Below, in pieces: positions 1 through 9,618 of a stretch of 64,000 nt of DNA. Every line of letters starts with the position of its first letter. Position 1 is the first letter of the stretch. A program made the translations under genes and the position numbers. The stretch spans positions 124,001 through 188,000 of the forward strand of contig DLCN01000003.1 of NCBI GenBank assembly GCA_002480645.1, given 5' to 3'. This DNA is from Balneolaceae bacterium UBA7797. GTDB lineage: Bacteria > Bacteroidota > Rhodothermia > Balneolales > Balneolaceae. The notes beneath the pieces are model-generated. The model worked only from the letters and a program-made list of their open reading frames with translations. It ran no database searches and was not told the origin of the DNA.

Positions 1-3000
1 TTCCGATACAGATTTTGCATCCATTCTAACATCGATATCGGGATGGATACCAATATTTTCTCCGATGTATTCATTTTCGATCGGATCGAACACAGCACTT
101 GATGGAGCAGTGATTCTTCCTCCATCAACCATTAAATAATGAACGGAAGAAGCGACCAAACCACCCCATGTTCGGGCCCCGATGATAGGTCCGGCATTTT
201 GATGACGGAAAATCCAGGGAAAGAAATCACCTCCGGATCCGGCTAGTTCGTTTATCAGTAATGCTTTTGGTCCCAGAATTCCGGCAGGTAAAGCCAAATG
301 CTTTCCTCCTTCAATATCATTAGTAACAGCGGCTCTTAATTCCCGGGTCATAAGATCGACCATGTAGTCGTCGAGAAGTCCTCCACCGTTGAAACGCTCG
401 TCGATAACAGCCCCTTGTTTGTCTTGCTGGGCAAAGAAATAGCGGTTAAACGATTCCATTCCGGGACCACCGGTATTAGGAACCCAGATGTAGGCTAGCT
501 TGCCATCTGATAATTCATCTACCATGCGACGGTTGTCTTCTACCCAGGCACGTTGTCGAAGCGAGTACTCATTACGAATAGGTTCAACTACCTCTTCCCA
601 TGATTCTTCAAAAGATGCTTTGCTGTTGATTTGGAGGGAAGTTTGAACGCCTGCGGTTCCATCCAGAAATTCATACGGATTGTCTTCGGCGGTGAGCTCT
701 TTTCCATTTACCCCCACCAGATAATATCCTTCATCGATGTCCAGACCAGGACGATCGAGGGGGCCACTTAACCCGGGATTCCAGCTTTCGGTGGTGTAGA
801 TACGATCAATTTTCCAGTACCCCTTGTCTGCTACAAGATCGGCTCCCAGCAGACCTACCATTGATCGATCGGTTTCAGGGTAATCTCCTCCGCCTACAAA
901 GCTGTGTCCTACAGAGAGTTCTCCACCAATCTGATCCATGATATAAGTGAGATCAGTGCGGTGACGGATAAATGGCACGAGTGGGGCGTATCGCTTGTAT
1001 ACCCTGTCCCAATTACGGCCATGAAGGTTAGAGGCGTAAAAATAATCGCGTTCGTAGCGCCAGGTTTCTTCGAAAATTTGTTTCCATTCTTCAAGGCGAT
1101 TCAGTTTCATTTTCAGAGTCATAGAAACGGATTCCCCACCATCGCCACTTGGTCCTGCTGTTCCCGAAACACTCCATCCGGGACCGGCTTGCATCAGAAT
1201 TTTATTTCCATCTGAAGAGACTGAGAACTGACGAACCCCGCTTTTGAAAGGCTTTGCTTCTCGATCATCGAGGGTGAATTTGTGAATGGTGATGGAATAA
1301 TCATCTCCACGTTCGCCGATAAATACCGAGCCGGCAGGACCACTTGTCACCTGTGTATAGTTGGCAGCCGGGATTGGAAGAGCAATGGTGCGTCTGTCAA
1401 TGTTTTCGAAATCGATTGTAAGCGTGGCTTCTTCCGATTCTTCGGCTTCTGCTTCTTCTTCAGATTCTTCATCCTCAGCTTTAACTTTTTCTTCGTCGCT
1501 ACGCGGAATGAATGGCGAATCTTCATCTTCACGAAGAACCACCACATATGCAGCGTATTCGGGATCGGAAGTCATGGCACTGGTGTTGGCCCAACCAGAA
1601 CCTAAGGCGACATCGGTACTAGCAAGGAAGTAGAAATGTTTTTCGTCACGATCCCATGCCGGAGCAAAAGCATCGGCAAATGGATTTGTAAGTTGAGTGA
1701 CTGAATTATCATCGGCTGACCAAATCATAATTCTTCGGAAATTATTATCTCCCGAAGAGGTGAATGCGAGCTTTTTAGAATCGGGTGACCAGGTCAAATC
1801 CATAGAACCTCGATCCCAACTGCTGCCTCCGGTGGCAATGGTTTTGATTTTACCTTTTTCTACATCAATGAGACGAAGTCGGGCATCATCGTCATCAAAA
1901 GCGATGTATTTTCCATCCGGTGACCAGGTAATTTCCCAGCCCAGTTTTGATTCTCCGATATCGATTCTTCTTTCATCTTCAACACCATCCTGAGAATCCA
2001 GATAGAGCGCATATTTGCCACCTTTGTCACTGAAATAAGCGATCTGATCCCCATTGGGAGACCATACCGGAGCTCGATCGGCAGTACCGGAAGATTGTGT
2101 GATATTTCGAACGTCGCCATGTTCAACAGGAATGGTGAAAATTTCACCACGGGCTTCGGCTATCACACGCTTACCGGTGGGGGATAGTGAAATATTGGTG
2201 GCGCGATCGCTAACATCTTCCCATTGGGTTTCTGACCATGGGAAATCACCTTTTACAGTGATTTTAAGCTTTGTGGTTTTCCCTGTAGCAGGATCAACCA
2301 GATGAAGATCACCATTCTGTTCGATGATGAGTTGATCGCCATTGGCATCTAATGATTTAACATCGGTTTCTTTGAATTTGGTGATCTGTTTCAGTTCTCC
2401 AGAACTCACCGAATACGACCAGACATTCACGATCCAGTCACGGTCTGAAAGGAAGTAAATCTTATCACCAACCCAAACCGGTTCAATGTCTTTGTAGCGC
2501 TCGGTTGGAATTAAAGTCTCTTTTTGAGAAGCTAAATCAAGAATAATAAGCGGTGTATTTTGACCGCCACGATAATTTCGCCATTCGGTATCCCAGCGGC
2601 TCATTTTGTCGAGCACTATTTTCTTCCCATCCGGAGAATAACTTCCATCAAACCCCCATTGTTCGCTCACTAATGCAGCGGGACCGCCATCCACAGATAC
2701 TTTCCAAAGTCGGTTGTAGGTAGTGGGGGCGGTTTCTCGGGTTGAGGCAAAAAGCACGTATTTCCCATCCGGGCTCCATCCTCTAGCACTCGATGAATTA
2801 GGATGCCAGGTCAGGCGTGTTGGGGCTCCACCTTCAACCGGAACCATATACACAGAATTGCCACCCGCACGGTTTGAAGTGAAAGCAATCCATTTGCCAT
2901 CGGGCGATAGTTGAGGATCACTTTCTACCGCAGGCGTACTGGTGATTCGTACCAGATCTGTACCATCAATTTTAGTAACCCAAACATCCCCGCCGTAGGT

Positions 3001-3132
3001 AAAAGTGATGTGGGTATTACTAATGCTTGGTTGCCTTAATAGCCGGGTTTCCTGTGCTTGTACGCTTTTAAAAATAGGAGCGCTAACTAAAAAAGTAACA
3101 AGCAGAAAAGTGATTTTGAAATATAGCTTCAT
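1..3132 (-). CDS. Tricorn-like S41 family peptidase with WD/TolB-type propeller, C-terminus cut by window edge
   Basis: The open frame runs from an ATG at 3132 to the left edge (1044 codons, no stop), so only the last part is missing. It starts with a signal peptide (MKLYFKITF, hydrophobic core, ending near VQAQE). A long series of WSPDGK-type blades over roughly residues 30-480 is typical of TolB/tricorn beta-propellers. A very acidic Glu-rich insert lies around residues 544-570. A PDZ-like stretch (about 760-830) and an S41 core follow. The AGSGGD motif puts the likely nucleophile Ser at residue 966, and GHSFVGGG is a possible site for the catalytic His. Tricorn-family proteins degrade peptides; this one is probably periplasmic. 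Family assignment is firm, substrate unknown. It is followed to the right by the azurin gene on the same strand, separated by a terminator. Confidence 0.9.
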   Translation of the reverse strand, partial: MKLYFKITFLLVTFLVSAPIFKSVQAQETRLLRQPSISNTHITFTYGGDVWVTKIDGTDLVRITSTPAVESDPQLSPDGKWIAFTSNRAGGNSVYMVPVEGGAPTRLTWHPNSSSARGWSPDGKYVLFASTRETAPTTYNRLWKVSVDGGPAALVSEQWGFDGSYSPDGKKIVLDKMSRWDTEWRNYRGGQNTPLIILDLASQKETLIPTERYKDIEPVWVGDKIYFLSDRDWIVNVWSYSVSSGELKQITKFKETDVKSLDANGDQLIIEQNGDLHLVDPATGKTTKLKITVKGDFPWSETQWEDVSDRATNISLSPTGKRVIAEARGEIFTIPVEHGDVRNITQSSGTADRAPVWSPNGDQIAYFSDKGGKYALYLDSQDGVEDERRIDIGESKLGWEITWSPDGKYIAFDDDDARLRLIDVEKGKIKTIATGGSSWDRGSMDLTWSPDSKKLAFTSSGDNNFRRIMIWSADDNSVTQLTNPFADAFAPAWDRDEKHFYFLASTDVALGSGWANTSAMTSDPEYAAYVVVLREDEDSPFIPRSDEEKVKAEDEESEEEAEAEESEEATLTIDFENIDRRTIALPIPAANYTQVTSGPAGSVFIGERGDDYSITIHKFTLDDREAKPFKSGVRQFSVSSDGNKILMQAGPGWSVSGTAGPSGDGGESVSMTLKMKLNRLEEWKQIFEETWRYERDYFYASNLHGRNWDRVYKRYAPLVPFIRHRTDLTYIMDQIGGELSVGHSFVGGGDYPETDRSMVGLLGADLVADKGYWKIDRIYTTESWNPGLSGPLDRPGLDIDEGYYLVGVNGKELTAEDNPYEFLDGTAGVQTSLQINSKASFEESWEEVVEPIRNEYSLRQRAWVEDNRRMVDELSDGKLAYIWVPNTGGPGMESFNRYFFAQQDKQGAVIDERFNGGGLLDDYMVDLMTRELRAAVTNDIEGGKHLALPAGILGPKALLINELAGSGGDFFPWIFRHQNAGPIIGARTWGGLVASSVHYLMVDGGRITAPSSAVFDPIENEYIGENIGIHPDIDVRMDAKSVSE

Positions 3133-3227
3133 GTATTCCCCATTGATTATAAAAGGGAATAGTAGATATAAATGCCCGTTAAAAAAAATGGATGGTTAAA
3201 GGGAAAGCGATTTTGAAAAGGAGGCAT

Positions 3228-3260
3228 AAAAAAACCGCCGGCTAACTTAATAACCGGCGG
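3228..3260 (-). terminator. Intrinsic terminator of the azurin gene
   Basis: Read on the minus strand, a CCGCCGG/CCGGCGG stem is followed by a run of seven T. It lies just after the azurin stop and separates it from the tricorn-like protease gene downstream. Confidence 0.85.
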
Positions 3261-3293
3261 ACACTTAATCAGGATAGTTGAAATAATCGGAGA

Positions 3294-3755
3294 TTACTCA
3301 ACAATGAATTTTCCATTCATGAGGGCATAATGACCCGGGAAGCTGCAAATAAAAGTATATTCACCTTTTGCAGGAGCTTCAAATTCGATAGTTGTTTCTT
3401 CACCACCACCTAACATTTTGGTGTGAACGATTACATCTTCTGTTCCTTCCGGGATGTAATCAGTAGCTTTAGCTGTCATTGCAGTTTTCGCAAAATCGGC
3501 CATGGCAACGTCTTTTTTCAGAAGAACCCAGTTGTGACCCATAGCTGCTTTAGGAAGTTTACCAACATGCTTAAGAGTTAATACAACGGTGTCTCCTTCT
3601 TTAACTTTGATCTCGCTCAGATTGAAACGCATTTGATCGTTAGCTTCAATGGTGATCTCAACTTTGTCGTCGTTAGCGGCGGGCTTTTCAATAGAAGAAT
3701 TAGTGAAAGGATTGCTCACAAAAAGTATTAATAATAAAGATACTAGAATGTTCAT
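3294..3755 (-). CDS. Azurin-like blue copper protein (cupredoxin)
   Basis: A 153-residue secreted protein with an N-terminal signal sequence (about residues 1-20). The type 1 copper ligands are all in place: His74 in AMGHNW, Cys137 and His142 in CSFPGH, and Met146. The preceding LPKAAMGHN and the C-terminal NGKFIVE are azurin-like. Azurins carry single electrons between periplasmic redox partners, for example to cytochrome oxidases or peroxidases. No partner gene lies next to it. It appears to be transcribed alone: about 210 bases separate it from the divergent pheA gene, and a terminator follows it. Confidence 0.93.
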   Translation of the reverse strand: MNILVSLLLILFVSNPFTNSSIEKPAANDDKVEITIEANDQMRFNLSEIKVKEGDTVVLTLKHVGKLPKAAMGHNWVLLKKDVAMADFAKTAMTAKATDYIPEGTEDVIVHTKMLGGGEETTIEFEAPAKGEYTFICSFPGHYALMNGKFIVE

Positions 3756-3968
3756 TGGACCTCTAAGTAATTAAATTTCAAATTGATCTGAAGGTACTCC
3801 AGAAATGTGAAGATTCTGTGAATTTTCACATCAGCCTAAAGTAACACATTCAAACTAAAACTATTGTTATAATAGTTACGGAACTAACAAAATAGTTGAG
3901 AGAGCAGTTCAAATAATTATGCTGATTTTCAATTCAAAGTTACTACTTTCAGACCTCACACTCATTGA

Positions 3969-5114
3969 ATGCATGTTATGAAGAATGATTTAGAGTTGAT
4001 CAGACAACGACTCGATGATATAGATCGAACGATCCTCAAAGCACTTGCCGAAAGGCAGGATCTGGTGAAAGAGGTTTCGTCCTACAAACTGGAGACGAAT
4101 ACCGGTATCCGTGATCTGGAACGGGAAGAACGCCTGCTTAATAAGATCAGGGATCTGGCCACAGAAGTGGGGCTGGACAGATATTACGCTGAGCATCTTT
4201 TTCGCGAGATCATTACTAATTCAGTGAGGTTTCAAACGCATTCATTGGTGGATCATCAAAATCAAAACGATGCTCATCAGGTGAGGATCAGTTATCAGGG
4301 TACGGATGGCGCTTACAGTCACCTTGCGGCCATTCGACATTTTAGTGAACGGTACACTCAGGTTGATTGCTACGGCTACGATACTTTTCAGGAGGCTGCC
4401 AAAGCATTAAAAGATGGTCATGTTGACTACGCAGTGCTTCCCATCGAAAATACCACTGCCGGATCCATCAACGACACCTATGATATACTCGGGGAATCTA
4501 ATCTGCACATTATAGGGGAGGAGATCATTAAAGTTGTGCATTGCCTGCTGGCTGTTGAACCGGTGGAAGTTTCACAGATCAGACGTATTCTCTCACATCC
4601 GAAAGCCATTGAGCAATGCACCCGGTTCCTGGCAAAGCTTCCCAGATGTAAAGTCGAATCCTACATCGATACCGCCATTTCTGCCAAAAAAGTTTTGGAA
4701 GATGGGGATCTCTCTCAGGCAGCCATTGCGGGAGCACATGCGGCAGATCATTATGGGTTGCATGTAATTGCGCACGATATCGCCAATCAACAGGAAAATT
4801 ATACCCGTTTTGTAGTAGTTTCGAATCAACCGGTTGTGATCGATACCCAGATTCCTTGCAAAACCTCCCTGAGAATGGTTACCTCTCATGCTGAAGGTTC
4901 ACTGGTCGATTGTCTCAATGTATTGCATAAGCACGGCATCAATGTGTGTAAACTGGAATCCCGGCCTATCATACATGAGCCATTCAGATATTCTTTTTAT
5001 GTAGATATTGAAGCCAATAGTGCAGATGAGAACACGGCCAACGCATTGAATGAACTTTCAAAAGAAGCTGAAGAAGTACAGATTTACGGTTCCTATCCTA
5101 AGCAGGTGAACTGA
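3969..5114 (+). CDS. pheA: Bifunctional chorismate mutase / prephenate dehydratase (P-protein)
   Basis: A 381-residue cytoplasmic enzyme that converts chorismate to prephenate and then to phenylpyruvate, for phenylalanine synthesis. Three domains are visible. An AroQ-type helical chorismate mutase covers residues 1-90 (LELIRQRLDDIDRTIL). The prephenate dehydratase covers about 104-285 (GTDGAYSHLA at 111-120, YTRF at 278-281). An ACT regulatory domain covers about 298-375 with the ESRP motif at 330-333, the usual phenylalanine-binding signature, so feedback inhibition by Phe is likely. A second ATG at 3978 is an equally good start. The gene is convergent with the next minus-strand gene and the two stop codons abut. 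Confidence 0.96.
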   Translation: MHVMKNDLELIRQRLDDIDRTILKALAERQDLVKEVSSYKLETNTGIRDLEREERLLNKIRDLATEVGLDRYYAEHLFREIITNSVRFQTHSLVDHQNQNDAHQVRISYQGTDGAYSHLAAIRHFSERYTQVDCYGYDTFQEAAKALKDGHVDYAVLPIENTTAGSINDTYDILGESNLHIIGEEIIKVVHCLLAVEPVEVSQIRRILSHPKAIEQCTRFLAKLPRCKVESYIDTAISAKKVLEDGDLSQAAIAGAHAADHYGLHVIAHDIANQQENYTRFVVVSNQPVVIDTQIPCKTSLRMVTSHAEGSLVDCLNVLHKHGINVCKLESRPIIHEPFRYSFYVDIEANSADENTANALNELSKEAEEVQIYGSYPKQVN

Positions 5115-6185
5115 TCAGAAAGAATAAGTGGCTCTCAGAAAAGTACTGAACATGGTTGGTTGACCAGAAATCCGGGAATTTCTGATCCGGTATCTGAAGT
5201 CCAGATTCAGAGAACGGGAAATGAAATACCGGTAGCGAATTTCAATTTCATCTGAGTTTACTCCATAGGCTGTAGCCGTTAGCCATTCCGCGTCTGTTTT
5301 TGCGAATTCCACCATCAGCTCATGCTTTTCGGAGACATTATTGATACCGGCGGAAAGCACCATGCTTGTTCCTTCATTAAATGAAGATGTAATATTCTGA
5401 CCGATCTCAGCTCCAATTCTGAAAGAGCCTCCGCTCAACAGGTCTCGGGCCGGGAGGTCGTAGACTAACCGACTCATTATAGCCGCATACGTTTTAAATG
5501 ATCCGTCATAGAGATATGCCTGAGGAGCAACGAAAAGTCCGAAGCCTTTTTGAATGATATTATTGGCATCCCTCGTTCGATTTTCGAGACCGACATAGGT
5601 GGTTACATTATGATCATGTTGATTGAAATTGAGCGGTCCCTGATAGGAATAAGTGAGGTGATCCTTAGGTTGGTATTCCACAACAGCTTCACCAAACCAC
5701 TCATCATTTACCCAATGCTTCAGATACAAGCCATCCGACCAGTGTATAAAATTCGCATTACTCTGAAAGCGGAAATGACTACGTTTGGCATTAGTAAGAA
5801 CAGGGATACTTTGTTGAAACCGTCCTAATTTGAGCAGGGTGCCTTCCATCTGATATTGATAATAGAACTCATCAAAAGAAAAGCTGTTATAGTTTAACCG
5901 CCCACCATCAGAAAGGATCGTAAAGTTTAATTGATCCAGATCTTTGGATAGTGTTCCGGCTAATCTTGCCCGGAACATATGGGATTCAGAAAATTCATAG
6001 GAGACTCCGATCCTGATCCTAACAGACGTGTTATCACCACCAAGACCATCCGCACTTTCACTGTTACCAAGATGGGCGAAACGGATATTTCCATACGGTT
6101 TTAAAGAAGAATTCTGAGCTTTCAGAATGGAAAGACCGGTTAAGAGTACGACGGTAAATAATGCTGATAAAAGATGTTTAAGCAT
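5115..6185 (-). CDS. Predicted outer membrane beta-barrel protein, function unknown
   Basis: A 356-residue protein with a signal peptide ending near ILKAQ, many alternating amphipathic segments and a C-terminal aromatic residue (ATYSF), the usual end of outer membrane barrels. Segments such as LKLGRFQQSIPV resemble porin-like or phosphate-selective-porin-like proteins, but I cannot name a family. It lies downstream of nhaA on the same strand. A strong terminator sits between them, so it is probably a separate unit. It could be a porin or a structural barrel; the localisation is much safer than the function. Confidence 0.75.
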   Translation of the reverse strand: MLKHLLSALFTVVLLTGLSILKAQNSSLKPYGNIRFAHLGNSESADGLGGDNTSVRIRIGVSYEFSESHMFRARLAGTLSKDLDQLNFTILSDGGRLNYNSFSFDEFYYQYQMEGTLLKLGRFQQSIPVLTNAKRSHFRFQSNANFIHWSDGLYLKHWVNDEWFGEAVVEYQPKDHLTYSYQGPLNFNQHDHNVTTYVGLENRTRDANNIIQKGFGLFVAPQAYLYDGSFKTYAAIMSRLVYDLPARDLLSGGSFRIGAEIGQNITSSFNEGTSMVLSAGINNVSEKHELMVEFAKTDAEWLTATAYGVNSDEIEIRYRYFISRSLNLDFRYRIRNSRISGQPTMFSTFLRATYSF

Positions 6186-6206
6186 GAAAAACAGTGATTG
6201 TTTGTT

Positions 6207-6240
6207 AAAAAAAGAAGCTCCCGGTTTCTGTCGGGAGCTT
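6207..6240 (-). terminator. Intrinsic terminator of nhaA
   Basis: On the minus strand a nine-pair stem (AAGCTCCCG/CGGGAGCTT) with a short loop is followed, after a C, by seven T. It lies between the nhaA stop and the start of the next minus-strand gene. Confidence 0.85.
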
Positions 6241-6248
6241 AAGGTTTA

Positions 6249-7448
6249 TCAGGGATTTTGTACACTCAACTTATTTATTCCTGCCCGAATGATCAGAAAC
6301 CCGATCAATCCACTCAGTAAAGACCCGGCAATGATCCCCACTTTAGTGTATTCCAGTAATTCGGCATCTGTAAACGACAAACCCGCAATGAACAACGACA
6401 TGGTGAACCCCACACCACTTAAACAGGCAAGTCCGTAGAGGATCAGACCGGTTCCTTTTTTGTCAGGAAATACATCAGGGATGAATTTCCGGATGGCAGA
6501 TACTGATAGAAAAATACCGACCTGTTTTCCAACAAATAATCCGATAATGATTCCCCAGGTGAGAGTAGAACTCATTGCTTTTGCGATCATATCTCCATTG
6601 ATCGCCACACCGGCATTGGCAAAGGCAAAAATCGGAATGATCCCGTAGGCGACCCATGGATGCAGCCAATGTTCCATTTTTTCAAGCGGGGATTCAGAAT
6701 CTTCGTCTCTTGTATTTGCGGGAATGGTTAATCCTAGCAATACTCCTGCAATGGTAGCATGAACTCCGGATTTTAGAAATGCCACCCACATGACCAAACC
6801 TACGATCAGGTAAAGGACCAGGGAACGTTGGTTGGTGAAGTTCAAGATCAGTAGTACAGTAAAACTACCGGCCGCAATAGCTAATGCGACCATCTTAATA
6901 CTTGAAGTATAGAACAAAGCAATAACCAGAACAGCGATAAGATCATCAACAACAGCTACTGCGGTTAAAAAAACTTTTGCCCAGATCGGTACTTTCGATC
7001 CTAATAAGGTTAAAATGCCGATAGCAAAGGCAATATCTGTAGCAATGGCTATTGCCCACCCATCCGAAAATTCGGTACCTGCATTCAATGTATAAAAGAT
7101 CAATCCGGGAACGATCGCCCCGCCAATAGCGGCAACGACCGGAGCAACGGCCGCTTTAAAATCAGACAGTTCACCGTACAATAACTCCCGTTTTATCTCC
7201 AGGCCGATAAGCAGAAAAAAGATGGCCATCAAGCCGTCATTGATCCATAAGATCAGGGGTTTGTTGATCTCAGTTACGATCAGGTTTACCGCTAATTTTT
7301 CCTGAAAAAGTTCAAAATAAATCGCTGAAAATGGTGAATTGGCGATCACCAATGCGATTAGGGTAGAGATCATCAAAATGATCCCTGACGAGGACTCTGT
7401 TTTAAAGAACTCCTGTATACTGTGTATTGATTTTTTTAAAGCAGTCAT
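6249..7448 (-). CDS. nhaA: NhaA-type Na+/H+ antiporter
   Basis: A 399-residue inner membrane protein with about twelve hydrophobic segments. The family's transport site is visible: VVDDLIAV with the Asp pair at 168-169, and ATDIAFAIG with Asp138, the equivalent of Asp133 of the E. coli protein. The N-terminal FFKTESSSGIILM and the late GVGFTMSLFIA also match the family. NhaA exchanges internal Na+ for external protons, which fits a marine or saline habitat. The gene looks monocistronic, with a terminator just downstream and a 434-base non-coding region upstream that contains a hairpin near the start. Confidence 0.96.
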   Translation of the reverse strand: MTALKKSIHSIQEFFKTESSSGIILMISTLIALVIANSPFSAIYFELFQEKLAVNLIVTEINKPLILWINDGLMAIFFLLIGLEIKRELLYGELSDFKAAVAPVVAAIGGAIVPGLIFYTLNAGTEFSDGWAIAIATDIAFAIGILTLLGSKVPIWAKVFLTAVAVVDDLIAVLVIALFYTSSIKMVALAIAAGSFTVLLILNFTNQRSLVLYLIVGLVMWVAFLKSGVHATIAGVLLGLTIPANTRDEDSESPLEKMEHWLHPWVAYGIIPIFAFANAGVAINGDMIAKAMSSTLTWGIIIGLFVGKQVGIFLSVSAIRKFIPDVFPDKKGTGLILYGLACLSGVGFTMSLFIAGLSFTDAELLEYTKVGIIAGSLLSGLIGFLIIRAGINKLSVQNP

Positions 7449-7882
7449 AGATTTGTTGTACCTGTTGATTTACAGATGTGGTTCTGAGTCCGGGACTTCC
7501 CTGATCTACTCAGTGATTGATAGTTGTAGGTAATTGAATTCTGAACGGAGCTTTTAATATCTCATCTACGTTCCGGAAATGGATACTTTGTACTTAGGAT
7601 TGGTTTATGGTAAGAATACACCGGTACCTGAATAATTCGTTCCGATTTGAGTACAGATTTTAAAAAAGTAAGAATGGCTTGTATAAAATAATCCATCATC
7701 GCCAGAGGCTGTTAATCGTTTCAATTGCAGTTTAGCTTAATGGAAGTGACTCTGAGATGTTAGCAGAGAACTTCGATTTAGATTCTCATAAATAATCAGA
7801 TTTTGACCTTGAAAGCAATAGCTAACACTAATAATTTAGACTTATTTACAAACAGAAATCAATTAAAACAATAAGAGGTTAG
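7449..7882. other. 434-base non-coding region between xseA and nhaA
   Basis: No open frame with coding character is seen on either strand. The part next to nhaA holds the hairpin at 7484-7513 and presumably the nhaA promoter, but I find no clean TAnnTTTG box. No terminator is visible after xseA. A stretch near 7730-7790 has tRNA-like words but does not fold as a tRNA. Confidence 0.6.
7484..7513 (-). other. Hairpin in the nhaA 5' region
   Basis: On the minus strand CTGAGT pairs with ACTCAG, with an inner GGG/CCC pair closing a four-base loop. It lies 36-65 bases upstream of the nhaA ATG and would be in the leader of the mRNA if transcription starts farther upstream. It has no T-tract, so it is not a terminator. 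A regulatory role is only a guess. Confidence 0.4.
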
Positions 7883-9124
7883 TTAGTTACTGAAATTTAA
7901 ACGTTTATCTTTCCATTCTATGGTGATATCCTGATCTGTTGAAAGCTCACCGGATGTTTTTATCCACTTCGAATCCTGCCAAATGCGGGTATATCCCATT
8001 TCTAGTGCTGCGTTAGGATTCTGTTTATCGAGTTGATGGATCAGCTTTTGCAGATGACTTTTTCGTTCACTGATGGAACTTATGGTCTGATGAGATAATC
8101 GGGCAGTTAGATTCTGAATATCTGATCTGGCCTGTACCATTTTTTGTTGAACAGCCAAAAGTGCATGAGATCGGGAAAGACTTTGCACCCTGTCTTTATA
8201 ATATTGAATGGCTCCTTTGGTATTCAGTTCCAGTCGACGGGTAAGGTCTTCAACCTGCATTCTGATCTCATTGATATCAGGAGTGGCCAATACGGCAGCC
8301 TGAGTTGGGGTAGCTGCTCTCAGATCGGCCACAAAATCAGAGATGGAGAAATCCACTTCATGACCCACAGCCGAGATGAGCGGGATCTCACAATCAAAGA
8401 CGGCTCTGGCAACGGCTTCCTCATTAAACGGCCACAGGTCTTCTAACGATCCTCCGCCACGGCTGATGATCACCAGATCTGCATTTTTAGTTCGGGAGAA
8501 GTAATTGATCCCTTTTACGATCTCCGGCGCTGCATTCACACCTTGCACACTGGCATGATACAATTTGATCTCAGCCATCGGCCAGCGTTTCTCCAGCGTA
8601 GACCTTATATCCTGAAAAGCTGCTGTTGTTTTTGAGGTGACCACTCCGATGGTCTTCGGAAATCGTGGTAATGGTTTTTTATGAATGTCCTCGAACAGGC
8701 CTTCGGACTTTAACCGGGATTTAAGTTCTTCGAAAGCTTGTTGCAATTTGCCAATTCCTGCCTGCTGAACCAGACTTACGATCAACTGATAACGGCCATG
8801 CGGGGCATATACCTGAAGATCCCCTCCCACAACGATCTGCTGACCATCGGTTAACCTGATTCCGGAGCGTTGTACGGTGCTTCTCCAAATCACACAAGGT
8901 AATTGCGCACCAGAATCTTTTAGCGTGAAGTAAATATGACCGTTTGCACTTTGCTTAACATTGCTTGCTTCACCCTCAACCAGAATGTCGTTGAAATTCT
9001 GCTCCAGCAGGGATTTAATTTTTCCCGTTAACTCGGTAACGGTTGGTATATCAAACAAAAAGGGTAGTTGGTCGCTCATATTCGATTGGATTTCGGCCAA
9101 TGATAGGGATAATTTCACAGCCAT
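7883..9124 (-). CDS. xseA: Exodeoxyribonuclease VII large subunit
   Basis: A 413-residue protein with the family order: an N-terminal OB-fold (about residues 25-120, with ILVEGEASN and the GHIYFTLKD strand), the catalytic region (GVVTSKTTAAFQDI, IISRGGGSLEDLWPFNEE, ISAVGHEVDFSISD) and a long coiled-coil region after about residue 290. The enzyme degrades single-stranded DNA together with the small subunit XseB, which is not next to it here. An internal ATG at 9079 (MSDQLPFLFD) may be the true start: the start used here lies only 17 bases from the divergent gene's ATG, which leaves little room for two promoters. Confidence 0.95.
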   Translation of the reverse strand: MAVKLSLSLAEIQSNMSDQLPFLFDIPTVTELTGKIKSLLEQNFNDILVEGEASNVKQSANGHIYFTLKDSGAQLPCVIWRSTVQRSGIRLTDGQQIVVGGDLQVYAPHGRYQLIVSLVQQAGIGKLQQAFEELKSRLKSEGLFEDIHKKPLPRFPKTIGVVTSKTTAAFQDIRSTLEKRWPMAEIKLYHASVQGVNAAPEIVKGINYFSRTKNADLVIISRGGGSLEDLWPFNEEAVARAVFDCEIPLISAVGHEVDFSISDFVADLRAATPTQAAVLATPDINEIRMQVEDLTRRLELNTKGAIQYYKDRVQSLSRSHALLAVQQKMVQARSDIQNLTARLSHQTISSISERKSHLQKLIHQLDKQNPNAALEMGYTRIWQDSKWIKTSGELSTDQDITIEWKDKRLNFSN

Positions 9125-9141
9125 TCATTTAAAAAGAAGCG

Positions 9142-9591
9142 ATGACGGTAGCCGAAGCACAGGATTATATTTACACCAATATCCCGATCACCAAAGCGAT
9201 GGGAATGAAGATCGAGAAACTCTCGAACAATGAAGTACAATTGTCACTACCTATTGATAAGAATATAAATCACAGAGGGTCGGCTTTTGGAGGAAGCATT
9301 GACAGTTTATTTCTAACTACGGGTTGGGCTTTCATTCGTTTTCTTATCGATCATTATACTCCAACTCCCATTATAGTAGGCAGTCGTGGGGAAACTTCTT
9401 TCATAAAACCTGTTCTCACCGATTTTGTTTCTCAGCTTGAAATGCCGGATGAAGTTGAAATTCAAAAATTTCTGAGTACTTTTGAACGGTTCGGAAAAGC
9501 CCGTATCACATTGAAAGCCGGTATATATGAAGACGATGAATTATATGCTTCTTTTGAAGGGGATTATGTAGTGGTTAAAAGTCCGGAATAG
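9142..9591 (+). CDS. YiiD_C-type hotdog-fold protein, putative thioesterase
   Basis: A 149-residue protein resembling the C-terminal thioesterase-like domain of E. coli YiiD. The pattern is a short N-terminal helix, then IPITKAMGMKIEKL, then NINHRGSAFGGSI as in hotdog thioesterases, and a strand-rich end (ARITLKAGIYEDDEL). It lacks the acetyltransferase half of YiiD, as many stand-alone homologues do. The hotdog fold usually hydrolyses acyl-CoA or acyl-carrier thioesters; the substrate here is unknown. It is divergent from xseA and lies 27 bases before the first of two lipoprotein-like genes, so it may be co-transcribed with them. Confidence 0.8.
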   Translation: MTVAEAQDYIYTNIPITKAMGMKIEKLSNNEVQLSLPIDKNINHRGSAFGGSIDSLFLTTGWAFIRFLIDHYTPTPIIVGSRGETSFIKPVLTDFVSQLEMPDEVEIQKFLSTFERFGKARITLKAGIYEDDELYASFEGDYVVVKSPE

Positions 9592-9618
9592 GCAGAAAAC
9601 ATCATCAAATCATTCGAA

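Noticed and set aside
7730..7790. tRNA-like words (TAGCTTAATGG and TTCGATT) in the nhaA upstream region
   Set aside because: No acceptor stem, anticodon stem or T stem can be formed at the right spacing, so I do not call a tRNA or a tRNA remnant.
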